This document shows, one piece after another, positions 1 through 31,060 of a stretch of DNA of 64,000 nt. The notes beneath the pieces were generated by a model. That model searched no databases. It worked only from the letters and a program-made list of their open reading frames with translations, and had not been told where the DNA came from. Both the position numbers and the translations under genes were made by a program. Source of the DNA: Daucus carota subsp. sativus (Eukaryota > Streptophyta > Magnoliopsida > Apiales > Apiaceae); assembly GCF_001625215.2 (NCBI RefSeq), contig NC_030381.2:45816689-45880688 (forward strand). Reading direction: 5' to 3'. Position 1 is the first letter of the stretch. Each line of letters begins with the position of its first letter.

Positions 1-102
1 TGTTTTGCGTCTTTCATTCTTTTCTATTCATGTTTAATTGAGTTGCGCTAATAGTTTATCTTCACATCTGATGCAGTGATATACTATTATTTTGCACTCG
101 CC
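1..102 (+). other. 5' leader of the coiled-coil protein gene
   Basis: Non-coding sequence before the ATG at 103. A pyrimidine-rich stretch ending in a possible splice acceptor (gatgcag, ending at 75) suggests that the 5' UTR itself contains an intron beginning outside the window. The promoter is therefore probably upstream of base 1. Confidence 0.45.
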
Positions 103-17762
<17,660 letters not shown>

Positions 17763-18358
17763 GTGACTGTATTCATTTATTTGCATTCAGTGTGTTTTAC
17801 TGTACAGAGTGGAGAGAGTTGGGTTCATAAGATAGCTTGTACCTTGTACCACAAAGTACTGTTTGCTGTTGTGTTAATATTATAGTTCTCAACCAGGATG
17901 ATGTATACAAACGAAGATAGCGGGGGTAAAACTGTACATTCAAATCAGTTAGCTGCTCAAATTTATAGGACTTAATCACACATGATTTTCTAATGTTCCA
18001 AGTGCAGCTTAATTTTGCAGAATAAGCGTAAATGCTGCCTGATGCCTTAAACCTAACAGTTAGTTGAAAAATTGGTTGGAGCATCTCCAATTCAATGATA
18101 AGAAACCTCAAACTAAAAATATCTGGGTGATATCTATGTGGCTCTTAATGACATTTTAAGAGATTACATAGAAAATCTCGAACTCATTATCAAACTCGAA
18201 TCCTTTATCATCTTAGAAGAAAACATAATAAATCATGTTTCATTTGTTATATTTGTTGAATTAAAAAAATTCTTCGATATAATTATAGGTATTGATTTTA
18301 TCCGGTCAATATAGTCGACAATTATATATGTTATTTTTGTATAATATATCTCAAATTA

Positions 18359-18718
18359 GTGATATATATAGTTTATTATTTTATATATTTCTGTATGTAA
18401 TGTTATTAGCAATAAATCTTAGCTGATTCACTACTAATTTATTACCTGATTTGTAGGGTAAACTCATGACCCACTTGTTTCATCATAAAAAGAAAGTGAC
18501 AAGTGACAAAATGGTACACGAGAAAATGATAATAGAACGGGTGATATATATAGTTTATTATTTTATATATTTCTGTATGTAATGTTATTAGCAATAAATC
18601 TTAGCTGATTCACTACTAATTTATTACCTGATTTGTAGGGTAAACTCATGACCCACTTGTTTCATCCTAAAAAATGACAAGTGACAAAATGGTACACGAG
18701 AAAATGATAATAGAACGG
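18359..18718 (+). repeat. Near-identical 182-bp tandem duplication
   Basis: Copy 1 is 18359-18540 and copy 2 is 18541-18718. They are almost identical except for a short deletion in copy 2 (cataaaaagaaagtgac versus cctaaaaaatgac). High identity with exact abutment indicates a recent event or an assembly artefact. Confidence 0.9.
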
Positions 18719-18860
18719 GGAAACGAGGGACAAAATGGGTCAGATGTTTATAGACAAAATGATACACTTGAAAATGATAATCAAATATTGAAACAAGTGA
18801 TAAAGTGGCATAGGTTTATCCTAAAAATCGGGGAGTTAATTACTACTTCTGTTTGGATTT

Positions 18861-19060
18861 AATAGTCGCTTGATTTTTTTGCACGTACTTTTAAGAGTTT
18901 TGACCGCACACATAAAATTATTATTTTCAAAATTTTTCTTTTGTGAATAAAAATATATCACTAATACTTTTATTCACAAAAAGAAAATTTTTAAAATAAT
19001 AATTTCATGTGTGCGGTCAAACCTCTTAAAAGTACGTGCAAAAAAGTCAAGCGACTAATA
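18861..19060. mobile_element. Fold-back MITE with arms of about 90 bp
   Basis: The left arm starts tagtcgcttga, then gcacgtacttttaagag and gaccgcacacat. The right arm is its reverse complement, ending tcaagcgacta. The arms meet near 18960 with almost no loop, so the 200-bp element is one long hairpin. It has no ORF. A TA or TAA duplication at the edges is suggested. Confidence 0.85.
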
Positions 19061-19074
19061 TATCCAAGGCTTTG

Positions 19075-19260
19075 TCTAGTGTGTGCCCATGGGCACATTC
19101 TAAGCACGGAAACTCATAAATTTAGTGTATTTTCATTGGTGTGGTTGGTGTGAATGCAGAGGGGCCATCATTATTAAAGGAGTGTAAGACTGTAAGCCAA
19201 TCAAAACATAGAAAAACTATCAAATTTTATGCTTATTGTGTGCCATGGGCACACACTAGA
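19075..19260. mobile_element. MITE with TCTAGTGTGTGCCC termini
   Basis: The left end TCTAGTGTGTGCCCATGGGC and the right end gccatgggcacacactaga are reverse complements. The element is 186 bp and non-coding, and it starts 14 bp after the preceding MITE. A similar partial terminus (ctagtgtgtaccc) is seen at 30318. Confidence 0.85.
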
Positions 19261-19445
19261 AAAACCGTATATCCAGACACAAGGAGTAGTATGTACCCTA
19301 ACATTTATTGAAGATTTATCGTTACTCTAATTAGTGTCATTAATGTGAGTTGAGGAATAAGGTTTAAACTTGAAGTGAGTTGAGGAACAAGGTTTAAGTG
19401 AAGTAATATTGAGGCCCCAAGTGCAGGGAGTGCGAAAAATTAGAG

Positions 19446-22400
19446 ATGGCGGGGGGGCAGGTTTCAATGGGACGCGAAATATCAAATCCCCCCACGGACG
19501 GAATCTCAAATCTCCGCTTCTCAAACACTAGCGATCACCTTCTCGTTTCCTCCTGGGACAAGACTGTGCGTTTATACGATGCTGCCGCTAATCTTCTCAA
19601 AGGGGAGTTTATGCACTCCGCTGCTGTTTTAGATTGCTGTTTTCACGACGATTCCTCCGGTTTTAGTGCCTCTGCTGATAATACCGTCAGAAGGTGGATT
19701 GCTCTTCCCTCATCTCTCTCTCTCTCTCTCTCCCTCTCCCTTTCCCTTTCCCTCTCTCTCTCTCTCTCTCTCTCCCCCTCCCCCTCCCCCTCCCCCCCCT
19801 CTCTCTCTCTCTCCCTTTCACTTTCCCTCTCTCGCCCCCCTCTCCCTTTCCCTTTCCCTCTCTCTCTTATTCATTAATTTCTTCTTTTCAGGCTTGTTTT
19901 TGGTTATGGGAGGGAGGATGTTTTGGGAACCCACGATGCTCCTGTCCGCTGTATCGAATATTCTTATGCTACTGGTACCATTGCCCCTTCCATCTCACTC
20001 TTTTTGTACTTGCCAATTAAAATTTCTTGTAACTATTTCCTCTCTCAGGTTTAATACAAAAACAGTCTATGCATTATTATATTATATTAAAATTTTTGCC
20101 TGTAAGTTGCAACACTAAATGATGTCATCCAGTATATAGGACTAAAATGGACTTTAAGGTTTTTAGAATTTTGTCACCGGAACAATCTTGATATAAAAAT
20201 GTGGTATTTGAATTAACTGGTTAGTTATATGAGTCCAAAACTGTTTACTTTATACAAATTAAAAAAACTCAGTTGATTGCAGATTCACTTTAATACTTGA
20301 CCACTTTTGCGTCATCCTCTTTAGGGAATCTGCCACATGATTAATTGAAAAACATTTAAGTTTGAGTATGAGTCACTCTTAAGAATGTTGCTATGCAAGG
20401 ACAGAATAATGTGTTATCAACAAGGAAATATATATGTCAAAAGACCCTGGGATCAAAGCTGAAATTTAGATAGATATTTAGATTCACCCGAAAACTATTT
20501 CGTGTCTTAATTGTTATCCGTTTGAAATTCCATGTGGAAGCAATGTTCTTTAAATTTCCTTCCAGTCTAAATTGCATCTTGATTAAATTTATGTCATCCT
20601 GCATAACATATGAGAATGGAATCAAGTGTATCTGTTATCTGTGTGATTTTAGGTACTGTAAAACATCAAAATACAACTTACTGTGCAATTGAAGAAACTT
20701 AAAGCAACTGTTTGATATACCTACAGGCTACAACTATGATGATCAGCTTCCTGTAATCAGGTGGCTTAATAAACTTATAGGATTAAAATGATAATCTCAG
20801 TTGAGTGTAGCCATTATGTTTGATGATTCTGTCTCTGAATTCAGTTAATTAATTAGAAAGTGGTAATATATAATTTTCCACATAAATTTTCACTTTTTTT
20901 TACAGTTGTTTAACTTAACCTGAATTCAGGGCAAGTGGTCACTGGTAGTTGGGACAAGAACCTTAAGTGTTGGGACCCTAGAGGAGCTAGTGGCCAGGAA
21001 CGTACGCTGGTTGGAACTTACAATCAACTGGAGCGTGTTTATTCTCTCTCTGTTAATGGACATCGTTTAGTAGCGGCAACTGCAGGGCGGCATGTGAATG
21101 TCTATGATTTGCGGAATATGTCTCAACCTGAACAAAGAAGGGAATCTTCATTGAAATATCAAACGAGATGTGTGCGCTGTTATCCTAATCAAACAGGTTC
21201 ACTTTTGATCTTTTTATATTGTTTTAGTACCTATTCGTTTCCCCATTTATTTTGTACTTATCAAGTCAGGATACTTTTTAAAGTCCTGTTGAAACATTTA
21301 TCATGTAGCAGTTTCTTGTTCTTTAATTGAAATCAATAATATATAAAATTCTGTATTAGTTTGGGTAATTTTCGTTGATAATTGGAAAAAATTGTGTTTG
21401 GACTTGAAATGCTATTCTCTGGTTACATGAACAAACTTACTGTTTATGAAGGGGAGAAGTACAGAAAATGTTATCATTGACTTAAGATTTCAGTTACTGT
21501 AACAACTGGTACTGGACTACTGATAGTCCATGTCCACAAATTATTAGAAGTAAATAAACTTTTGTGAGTAATACGAACATGGTGTTTACTAGGAAAGTTG
21601 CACTTCTAATTGCTCTAATTATGTTTCTGATGTTGCAGGTTATGCTCTTAGCTCTGTGGAAGGACGAGTGGCGATGGAATTTTTTGATACTTCGGAAGCT
21701 GGGCAGTCCAAAAAGTAAGATATTTCTCTTAATATAGTATGCATAGATAACCTTCTAAGCATACCCAGGGTTGTTGGTTCGTTTGTGGTTTTTTAATCAG
21801 GCGTTTATATGCAATTATGACAAGATATTCCTATCTGTTTTGTGAAAATAATGGCAGCACCTTATGAGACAGTGTAAACTGTGAATATATATCGAGCTAT
21901 TTGGAAATATTTTTGTTGAGTATTCACAAAAATGTTTTTCTTTTCTTATTTGCTGTTCTCTGTTTGATACTCATACTATGAATGCAGGTATGCCTTTAAG
22001 TGCCACCGGAAATCAGAAGCTGGAAGAGACATAGTATATCCTGTAAATGCCATTGCTTTTCACCCCATGTAAGTTACTATTTATAGGTTTAAGCATTGTT
22101 CAGCCTCTAAAAGTTGAGAGGAAAACTCTGTGGTCATTATCTACGTATTTCCAGCAGGAATAAATTAATTTTGGACCAATTTTCGCTTATAAAATTAGTG
22201 TTGCCTTCAATGAGAATGTTTTGGCTTTCTCTAGTCTAAGAGCCTCCATTATGTCAATTGATTGCTGCCGGAATATCTTAACTGTTTTTCTGATAGTAGT
22301 ATAGTTTGTGCAGATTAGTTCTGGATAGTAGACTTTGTCTAGAATGTAGTGAATAATACGAATAAAGGATATGGTAACAGTGGTTTTATAATATAATGTC

Positions 22401-23390
22401 TTTCTCTTTCATTTTACTTAAAGTTACTGACTCCTTATAACACTTGAAATTGATGATTGCAGCTATGGTACCTTTGCAACTGGAGGCTGTGATGGTTTTG
22501 TCAATGTGTGGGATGGAAACAACAAGAAGAGATTGTATCAGGTAAATACCTATACAAATGATTAGTTTACTATAGTGAGTGTGTCCCCTACTTGGATTTG
22601 CGGACATGTAATTTCATTCTATCTTTTCATGTGCAGTACCCAAAATACCCTTCAAGCATTGCAGCGTTATCATTTAGTAGAGATGGCAAACTTTTGGCTA
22701 TTGCGTCGAGTTATACCTACGAAGAGGGAGAAAAACTGTAAGAATTAATCTCTCTCTTGGGGTCTAATGTATAATCCTTTAGTTCCGCAAATGAAAACCT
22801 GAGTTGCCGTGAAATTTATTGAAGACTCGTTAGCTTAAATATTCTCCATCTGTTCTACTAAAGTGTCTCATGTAAACTTTTGATATCATCAACCACATCA
22901 AAATATGGAATTTTGTGAAACTCGGGACAATACAACTCTAGTAGTAAATTAAATATATGATTCTAGATTTTACTACTTGCATTGCTCAAATGCATAAAAT
23001 CCACATTGTTCATTTTGAAATCCGGGTCTTTTTTTTATTTTACTATATAAAATGCAATCCTGGTCTATCCATAAAAACAAGACGGAATTCTTTTCTTGAG
23101 ATGGCTGGAGTAACAATATTTGAGATTGTTAGCACTTTAAGAAAGTTATGTAGTGTTAGTATGTAGTTTTGCTAAGACGGGATTGGTGTGTACTTCAGAA
23201 TGAGGCTGGCGCTTGACTAGTCAAGATGCAGCAACAAAAGCTGTAGATGCAGAAACTCATGATAACTACTCTTGACAGTCATTTTATTTTTATTTTTTGC
23301 AGTCATGAACCGGATTCAATTTTTGTGCGCAGCGTGAATGAAGTGGAAGTGAAACCAAAACCGAAGATGGTAGCCAATCCTGCAGCATAA
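19446..23390 (+). CDS. BUB3: Mitotic checkpoint protein BUB3, WD40 repeats, 340 aa
   Basis: Exons: 19446-19693, 19892-19974, 20930-21196, 21639-21714, 21988-22068, 22463-22541, 22637-22737, 23303-23390 (1023 nt). The protein is full length for plant BUB3. It is a WD40 beta-propeller of about seven blades. Visible signatures include [80 protein letters not shown] and [14 protein letters not shown]. It ends in the KPKPK-containing tail typical of plant BUB3. Known role of the family: a kinetochore and spindle-checkpoint adaptor that works with BUB1/BUBR1-type proteins and MPS1-phosphorylated KNL1; in Arabidopsis BUB3 also acts at the phragmoplast. No residue loss is evident. Intron 1 is almost wholly a CT microsatellite. 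Whether it is one of several paralogues cannot be told here. Confidence 0.96.
19713..19868 (+). repeat. (CT)n/(CCCT)n microsatellite filling BUB3 intron 1
   Basis: About 155 bp of nearly pure pyrimidine (ctctct, tccctttccc, tccccc blocks) inside a 198-bp intron. It doubles as the acceptor's polypyrimidine tract. Ser/Leu/Pro-rich ORFs in all three frames here are artefacts of the repeat. Confidence 0.95.
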
Positions 23391-24042
23391 GCCATAAATT
23401 GTAATGTGCAAATATCTCTGTTTAGGAATAGCTTTGAACAATTTTGTTTCTCATTACACTGGTATGAGCGCTCAGAGTGACCAGATGTCTAAATTGCGCC
23501 TTTTCTTTTTCTTAAGAACATGACTTTTACATGGAAAACAGCTTAATTCAGGAGTATTAGTTCACATTGCTGATAATGCATATGGCCTAGGGTTGAGACT
23601 TGAGATGTGCTCTAGTCCTTTGGGTTGAGTATTTAGTTTATATTGATGAACTTTGAAATACATTTGGAGATTTTGTGTTGTACTTGTTTCTTAACTTGAT
23701 ATAAATACTTGCCGTAGAGTGGGATCCTTGATTGGGGGCATGTTTGGTCTGTATATTTATAATTTTTAAGACTTCGAGCAATTTCATTACATTACAAAGG
23801 TCGAAAGTACTTGTAGAATGGCTCAAGGACAGGTTCGAGGACCTTGAGTGGAACTGTGGACGTGATGTAACTAGCTTGACCCTTGAATAGTAAAATCTTC
23901 CTGTTGACACTTGTTTCATTCTGTCAGTAGTGAGTACCGTGTGCGCTACTTTCTGGGCTCCAGTTCTGATGTAGGCCTGTTGCTAGAATTAATGTTTTCC
24001 TTGCCCTACAAATGTGGGCTTAGGGAGAAACAAGGTAGGAGG

Positions 24043-24128
24043 GGTTTGTTTTTCACGACATTAGGAGTATCTTTGGTGGCGGCACGAGGGGGTTGTTTTT
24101 CATGACATTCGGAGTATCTTTGGTGGGG
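24043..24128 (+). repeat. Two-copy 43-bp tandem repeat
   Basis: Both copies contain ttgtttttcaygacattmgg followed by agtatctttggtgg. Two or three substitutions separate them. Confidence 0.8.
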
Positions 24129-25011
24129 GTTCCGGTCTTTTATGCTCCTCTTTGCATGGGAGAAATATTGTATTATGGACCTGATGTTTTTGAAAAATAT
24201 TCATTCACATCATTTCTTAACCATTGTGTAACAAAAGAAACAAAGATTGTATAGGAGCCAAAATAGACAAACGTTACTAGGACAAGCTTAAACAAAATTA
24301 ACCCACAGGGTTGGTTAAAATTGGCTGGAAAACAAAATTATGTACATATAGCATCTCCAATCGTGGCTATATTTATCGAACCTTTAAAGTTTGTAACAAG
24401 ATTCATGTCATTTATACATTCTATTGTGACAACATAAAATATTAATAACGATGTTAATATGTCTTTCACATATATATCCTCGAAAATTTCCTTATCCAGG
24501 TTAATAAACATCTTGCCAAAAGATACATGAATGAGGCTAGCCTTCCTCTAGGATTTCACAACATCAGGACTTGAAACAGAATCGATCTTAAATGGAGTCA
24601 ACAAGCTCGTCTAATTTGGGACACAGAGATTACATGTTTCTTCCGCTTTTATTACTGCTGATTTTGTCATATGTAAATCGGGAGAACTGTGAACTGTTTC
24701 ATGCGACTACTCAGGACTTTTGCTCTTTTTAATTCCTCTTTGAAACCATTCACTTTGCTAAAGAATATATTAGACGTATCCCATATTCACAGAAAGTTTT
24801 AGTAATAATTCTAGCCATTTAAACATTAAATCGTTAAATGAGCATCGGAACTAAAAAAGCTGAAGGTATTTTTGTCTGTCAAAATTGCTTTAGATATGAA
24901 AGATGTTGTCTTGCCATGATCACCGCGTAAAATAAAAGGGAATTTATTCCGATAACTTACACTAGAGCATCTTGTGCGTGCAATGTTTATTGTTGAGGCG
25001 AGGCTACAATT

Positions 25012-25021
25012 CTATATAAAG
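25012..25021 (+). promoter_or_regulatory. TATA box, probable promoter of the LEA-like gene
   Basis: ctatataaag is a strong match to the plant TATA consensus. It lies about 70 bp before an ATG in good context (25085) and 640 bp before the main coding exon, which implies a leader exon and an intron. Confidence 0.5.
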
Positions 25022-25648
25022 CCCTCCATTCATCAAACATTACTTGTATTAAACTTCATTTGTTTTTTCGTCCCTCGGCTACTCATGGCTCAAGTCCATT
25101 GCATCTATCTTACCAAGGTTATTTTCTCTGAAACTTACCCGTTTCGCATGTTCGGATTTATCTGTTTCACTTATCCAAGTACTGCATGCGGAAACTTTTG
25201 TGTGCATAAGGTTATTGTGAGTGTTATTGGATTACCACATCCTCGTAGATGTCTATCTCGAGATAAATATACATACATTCTTACTTTGCTACAAATTACT
25301 AAATAAAAATTAAAATACAAATCAATACTTTTAAGAGGATGGAGAGATTTGTGGATCCCAGAGGATGGATCTTGAGCTACTCTTGACTCTTCAGTTTGTC
25401 CCTCCAGGGTCTTTCCGGAGCCTTAGTGAGACTCTGGTCACTAGTGAGCCCGAGATGGATTGAGTGAGGTCGAGAGTCGGTTCCAAATGAGTGATGACAT
25501 TTAACTAGTTTCTCTTAGTTTGAATTTTATACTTGTATTAGTGATTTTTAGATTATGGTTCAGTCAATGATTGAAAAAGACATGAGAGGTTGATATGTAA
25601 AATTGGATTGGCATACAGAAGCAGAGTGGTCTAGTTAGTGTAATAACT

Positions 25649-25948
25649 ATGAAAAAACTGACTAGCGTGCTACTCTCCGATTGCAGAAATGCTAAAGCGA
25701 ATGGGCAGCTGAGAAGCGAATTCAGTAGCATGAACCAAGAGGTGAAATCGCAAACAAAAAAGATAGAGGAAAAAGAGACTAGTTCTTATTGGACGCCAGA
25801 TGGACGTACAGGAATATATGTTCCGAGAGGGCATGAAAGTGTGATGGATAATGTACCAGTAGGAGCTGCTTCACTTAAACAGACTTATTGGTTAAGAAAC
25901 GTTCAAGGGGTCGATAAGCCGGATTCTTGTTATGACTTTCATATCTGA
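25649..25948 (+). CDS. Small LEA-like stress protein (5' end uncertain)
   Basis: A 99-aa frame. Its second half carries YWTPDGRTGIYVPRGHE, then DNVPVGAAS, QTYWLRNVQGVDKP. This resembles the WxPDPxTGxYxP-type tail of small plant LEA proteins (LEA_3/SAG21 and relatives), which are hydrophilic, stress- or senescence-induced and often organellar. The N-terminus (KKLTSVLLSDCRNA) resembles their short presequence. The family link is by motif and is moderate. The TATA box at 25012 suggests that transcription starts near 25045. A first exon 25085-25117 (MAQVHCIYLTK) could then join in phase to an acceptor at 25624, giving exon 25625-25948 and a longer N-terminus. Without transcripts I cannot choose between this and the simple ATG at 25649. 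The stop codon is certain. Confidence 0.6.
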   Translation: MKKLTSVLLSDCRNAKANGQLRSEFSSMNQEVKSQTKKIEEKETSSYWTPDGRTGIYVPRGHESVMDNVPVGAASLKQTYWLRNVQGVDKPDSCYDFHI

Positions 25949-26160
25949 TCTAATCAGTTGCATTTCTCGAGTTAATTACAGTTTGTAACCTTTAACTTTC
26001 TTCTCGAACTCTAAAGTATCTAGTGTTAAATTGATAGATATACACTAAGCAAGAGCTCTTGTTATATATTTCCATTCCTACTGTTATCCAAGATCCTAGA
26101 CACTACTACACTATTGACACAAACAACCTGAGAATATAGAAGATGAGTATGGGGATTAAA

Positions 26161-27422
<1,262 letters not shown>

Positions 27423-28861
27423 CTTTTTTGGTTTGTTCTATGATACCAAACAAATTTTGGTTTTCTTCTACTTCTCTTTTTTTTATTTTTTATGATTTCT
27501 TGTAATGAACAAGTTTTCGATGCTTATTATCTTCTGATTAAGAGAAGAAAGAAGAAGGGTATTTCACGGTCAACTTATTTTTGATATTGTTTCTTCACAG
27601 ATAAAGATAAATGATGTCTATTGATCTTTTAGACTAAATTACATTTTGCATCCAGTAATTTTGAGCGCTTTCATGAATTGGTTTTAAACAATTTTTTTTT
27701 TTGCAAAACACACTTCACTGTTTAATTCTCGATTCACTTTGCACACTTTTGACCATCCGTCATCTAAGTGGACCGTTAACATTAAAAGAGTCGAGGCTAT
27801 TATATATTATTTATTATGAATTATTTATTATCTTATTTAGTAATTAGAGTGTAGCGGTCAATTGATAAGGGGTTGGATAAAAATTTTATTATTTAATTAT
27901 AATTATGATATATGTTTTTAACTAGTGAATTGGATTAGTTATTTTGTATGATATTATTTGATAATAATTGTTTACTTAATTTTTTAAAATTTAGTTAAGT
28001 TTCTAACTAAAAAAGCTTCCCTAATCAAATAATTAAAGGTTTGCGATATTTCAGAGATTTGACCACCAGAATAAGCTAATATTTGTGTTTGGTAGTTAGC
28101 AGATTGAAGTTTTTGGAGTTAGAGATTTTGGTTTTTGCCAGAAAAAACTAATCAATCAGCTATTTACCAAATAGTTTTATAAGAAACCATTAATTTAATC
28201 CGCTAGTCAAAATATTTACTTCAATCGGCTAGTCAAAATATCTAATTTAATCCACCAGTCATAACATCCAATTCAATCCGCTGACGGCTATAATTCCCGA
28301 ATAGAACCATTGTGTTACATGACATGCATGTCTAGGGACTGCAAGAGTCTGCAAGCAAGTCTGTAACACTGTAACTAACTTGTCTTTCAGTGTCCATGCA
28401 TAATGCCTAGATTATTGAGACATCCATGTTACTTATGTATCACTGCATGCATTAACTCCATGCATGTGCCTTATACACTAGTATAATACAGAGTAGATCC
28501 TCATCACAACATCATGGTTCATAATTCAGTTAAGTTCATGTGCTAGGTTTCATATATTTATATAAATACACGCTTTTGTTTTAGCTAAGCTGATATATTA
28601 TGTTTCATTCTCATGTATCTCTATGTTACCACACAATCACACGATCTATAAAACTTTTCTTATCAGAAACAAACCAAAACATTAAGAAGAAGAAAAAAAT
28701 TACAAAAAACCTAGCTAGCTAGCTAGTCTGCTGGCTAATTAAACAATACAAGGAATCTAGAGTTGACTTCCATGGTCGGTCACTAAAACTTATTTTATAC
28801 AAACTACACTATTTTAAATAATAATTATAATAAATAATTATTATGATTAATTAATTAACAT
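27423..28861. other. Spacer between the PRISE gene and GH3
   Basis: It holds the leader and promoter of the reductase and the 3' flank of GH3. Near 27640-27790 there is a degenerate transposon-end-like stretch (attacattttgcatcc.. cgttaac). A 30-bp motif (aatccgctagtcaaaatat variants) is repeated three to four times at 28195-28285. No gene is seen. Confidence 0.5.
28195..28285 (+). repeat. Short tandem repeat, about 30-bp unit
   Basis: Three to four diverged units of ttaatccgctagtcaaaata or close variants (tcaatcggctagtc, ttaatccaccagtc, ttcaatccgctg). Confidence 0.75.
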
Positions 28862-30933
28862 TCACCGGCGTCTTTCTGGAGTCCAATGAGGCAAACTTTG
28901 ACTAAAATGTGATGAAACTACTCTCGAGTCCAACAGCTCCATAATCGGCGTAAAACTAACACATCTCGGGGCCTTGTACTGATTAATCGACGCACCTCTC
29001 GATATTGCATAATCCATTAGCTCTTCAAATGTTCCATTTTTAACCACGCGGATCTCCAGCGGACCCACCGAGTTGTCCGCAACTCGGCACTGTCTGTACA
29101 CCGAGTTGAGACACTCTTCCATGGCGAGGCAGCACTTGTTGAGGACCTCATGGCTCGGCGTGTTGGCCGAGTCCTTGACTAGTAACTCCCAGTATATAAC
29201 GTAATGACCCGGTATCGTTTTCGTATCGGCGTAGCTCGTGTACTCCACCACACTAGTATTGAACTCTTTAAGGAGATTCGAGGCATTCTCCACCGCGGTC
29301 TGCAGCTCGGCCTCGTCGGTCTTGTCCGAGTCGATGCTGAGTAACGCGTTCTTGCGCCGCACGAAGTGGAACTGCGGCGCGGAGTTATGGAACCCTGTGA
29401 CCCTAAGAATATCGCCCACGCGGTACCGGTTCAAACCTGCGTAAGTTGTGATAACCAGCTCGTACTCTTTGCCGACTTGCACGTCCACGAGATCAACGAG
29501 CTTACGGGGAAGATCACGAGACGAGTTTGGATTTGAATTTGGATCGTGTGGCAAGAACTCGAAATAGGCCATGTTGGGCATTATTGTGTAAGACACTTGA
29601 CTTGGTTTGCACATCGGGTTGAGATTGAGTCCGAAGTAACATTCGGAGGATGCGTACATGGTGCAAGCCATGGGTAATCCTCCGCTGTAGTATTTAAGAG
29701 TTGGTATGTATTGAGCCATCGCGCCCGTGACGATAACGTCTAGGTACTTTGTATTCGGCCATATTTTTGTGACGATGCCTTCCCAGTTTTGTTCACAGCA
29801 TTCTTTTGAGATGAACTCGGCCAGCTCCGGGTCGGGGCGGAGGATACGGGTCATGCATGTTCGGATCTCCGGGTTGGTTATTTTTTCACTTAAACGTCCG
29901 GTTCGGATATCGTTGGCCAGTTCAGGCCAGTTGAGCTGAAGGAACCGGATTGCGCGGAGAAGGCCAGAGGCGAATACAGCTCCGAGACGAAGCACCTGAT
30001 GGCGCTCGTAGAGACCGCAGAGCATTTGGGAGTACATGCTTTGGAAGGAATCCACGCACAGGATGGCCTCCGTCGGGCTTGTCATGATGTTATACGGGTC
30101 ATAGGGGCGGTTCTTGAAATGATCACTGTTGTAGTAGCTGGTAAGCACGGGTCTTGCTAATAGGCCGCCCGGTGTCTTGGTCTCCGACTTGACGAAAAGA
30201 AAGTAGAGTCCCTTTCCTTTGTCCAATCCAGGCACATAACTGTCGAATTCAAATTAAAGCATCATTAGCAAATATTAGATGTTGCTAACCGAATCTGATT
30301 AATTTTACAGTTTTTCTAGTGTGTACCCGTAACCAGACAATAATAATCTTTTTTAATTAGGTGACATATTTTTATCCATTAATGATAGGTCTCTTTTATG
30401 CGCAACTTTCTCTTCTACTTACAGGTTCATGACAGGCATGAGAAGACTGTAAAGCTGTTGACGACGATCCAGCTCTTCCTTAATTGTCGGCATCAGCTTT
30501 CTTTCTCCAGCTGAAGTTCCAGAGCTGTGGCAAAAAAAAAAAAATCACATTAAGATACTTATCCGCAACAAAATATAAGTATCAAAATTTTTATAAAAAG
30601 AAACAAAAATTACCTAGTGAGAAATTCAGAGATAGGATGAGAAGACATGATCGGAGACACATCTCCGTTGGCAATGCGCTGAATATCAGGCTGGAGATCT
30701 TCGTAAGTGACCATTGGGATTTTGGATTTGAAAGTCTGACGATCGGTTGCACCATCGAGGTGAAATCGCTGAAGATACTCAGTCTTAGCGTTCCTGCTCA
30801 GAATTTCTGACAAAACTTGCTCTTGTACTTCATCAGCGTTTCGGGTCATTTCTTCGATGAATTGAAGTGCTTTCGCATCCTTTTCGCACACCGGAGGGCC
30901 TAGCGGAGATGACAGGATCGAATCCACAGCCAT
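28862..30933 (-). CDS. GH3 acyl-acid amido synthetase (indole-3-acetic acid-amido synthetase-like), 599 aa
   Basis: Exons in coding order are 30933-30614, 30524-30423 and 30239-28862 (1800 nt). GH3 enzymes adenylate a plant hormone acid with ATP and couple it to an amino acid, removing free auxin or activating jasmonate. All three nucleotide-binding motifs are present: [10 protein letters not shown] across exons 1-2, [11 protein letters not shown] in exon 3, and YRVGD a little later. Other family landmarks are [19 protein letters not shown] and the C-terminal [15 protein letters not shown]. The length and the tail ending WTPERRR fit the group II, auxin-conjugating clade (GH3.1/GH3.17 type) rather than JAR1, but that is inference. 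The enzyme is expected in the cytosol. Many GH3 genes are auxin-induced. I see TGTCTG-type half-sites upstream but no clear TGTCTC element. Confidence 0.95.
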
Positions 30934-31050
30934 TAAGTATTATATATATCAAAAGTTAAACAAATTTGGAGAATGGTAAATTGGTAAAACTAATAAAATT
31001 TGTTGAGGAAGAGATATTTTTGGTGGTGAAGGACAAGGGGGGAATGAGGG

Positions 31051-31060
31051 GTTTATATAG
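31051..31060 (-). promoter_or_regulatory. TATA box of the GH3 gene
   Basis: On the minus strand this reads CTATATAAAC, about 120 bp before the ATG at 30933. Further upstream, ggacacgtcag (31249-31259) carries an ACGT core of the kind bound by bZIP factors. Confidence 0.6.

Larger units (their letters stand above)
17763..19445. other. Spacer between the coiled-coil gene and BUB3
   Basis: It holds the 3' UTR of the upstream gene, a 182-bp tandem duplication (18359-18718), two adjacent inverted-repeat MITEs (18861-19060, 19075-19260), and the BUB3 promoter and leader. I see no gene. Confidence 0.6.
23391..25648. other. Spacer between BUB3 and the LEA-like gene
   Basis: It contains the BUB3 3' UTR, a two-copy 43-bp tandem repeat (24043-24128) and a TATA box at 25012 with a good-context ATG at 25085. 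There is no other supported gene. The 24200-24950 part shows nothing I recognise. Confidence 0.55.

Noticed and set aside
19446-20118. Three overlapping Ser/Leu/Pro-rich ORFs of 108-150 codons
   Set aside because: They are read-through of the CT microsatellite in BUB3 intron 1. Only 19446-19693 and 19892-19974 are exons.
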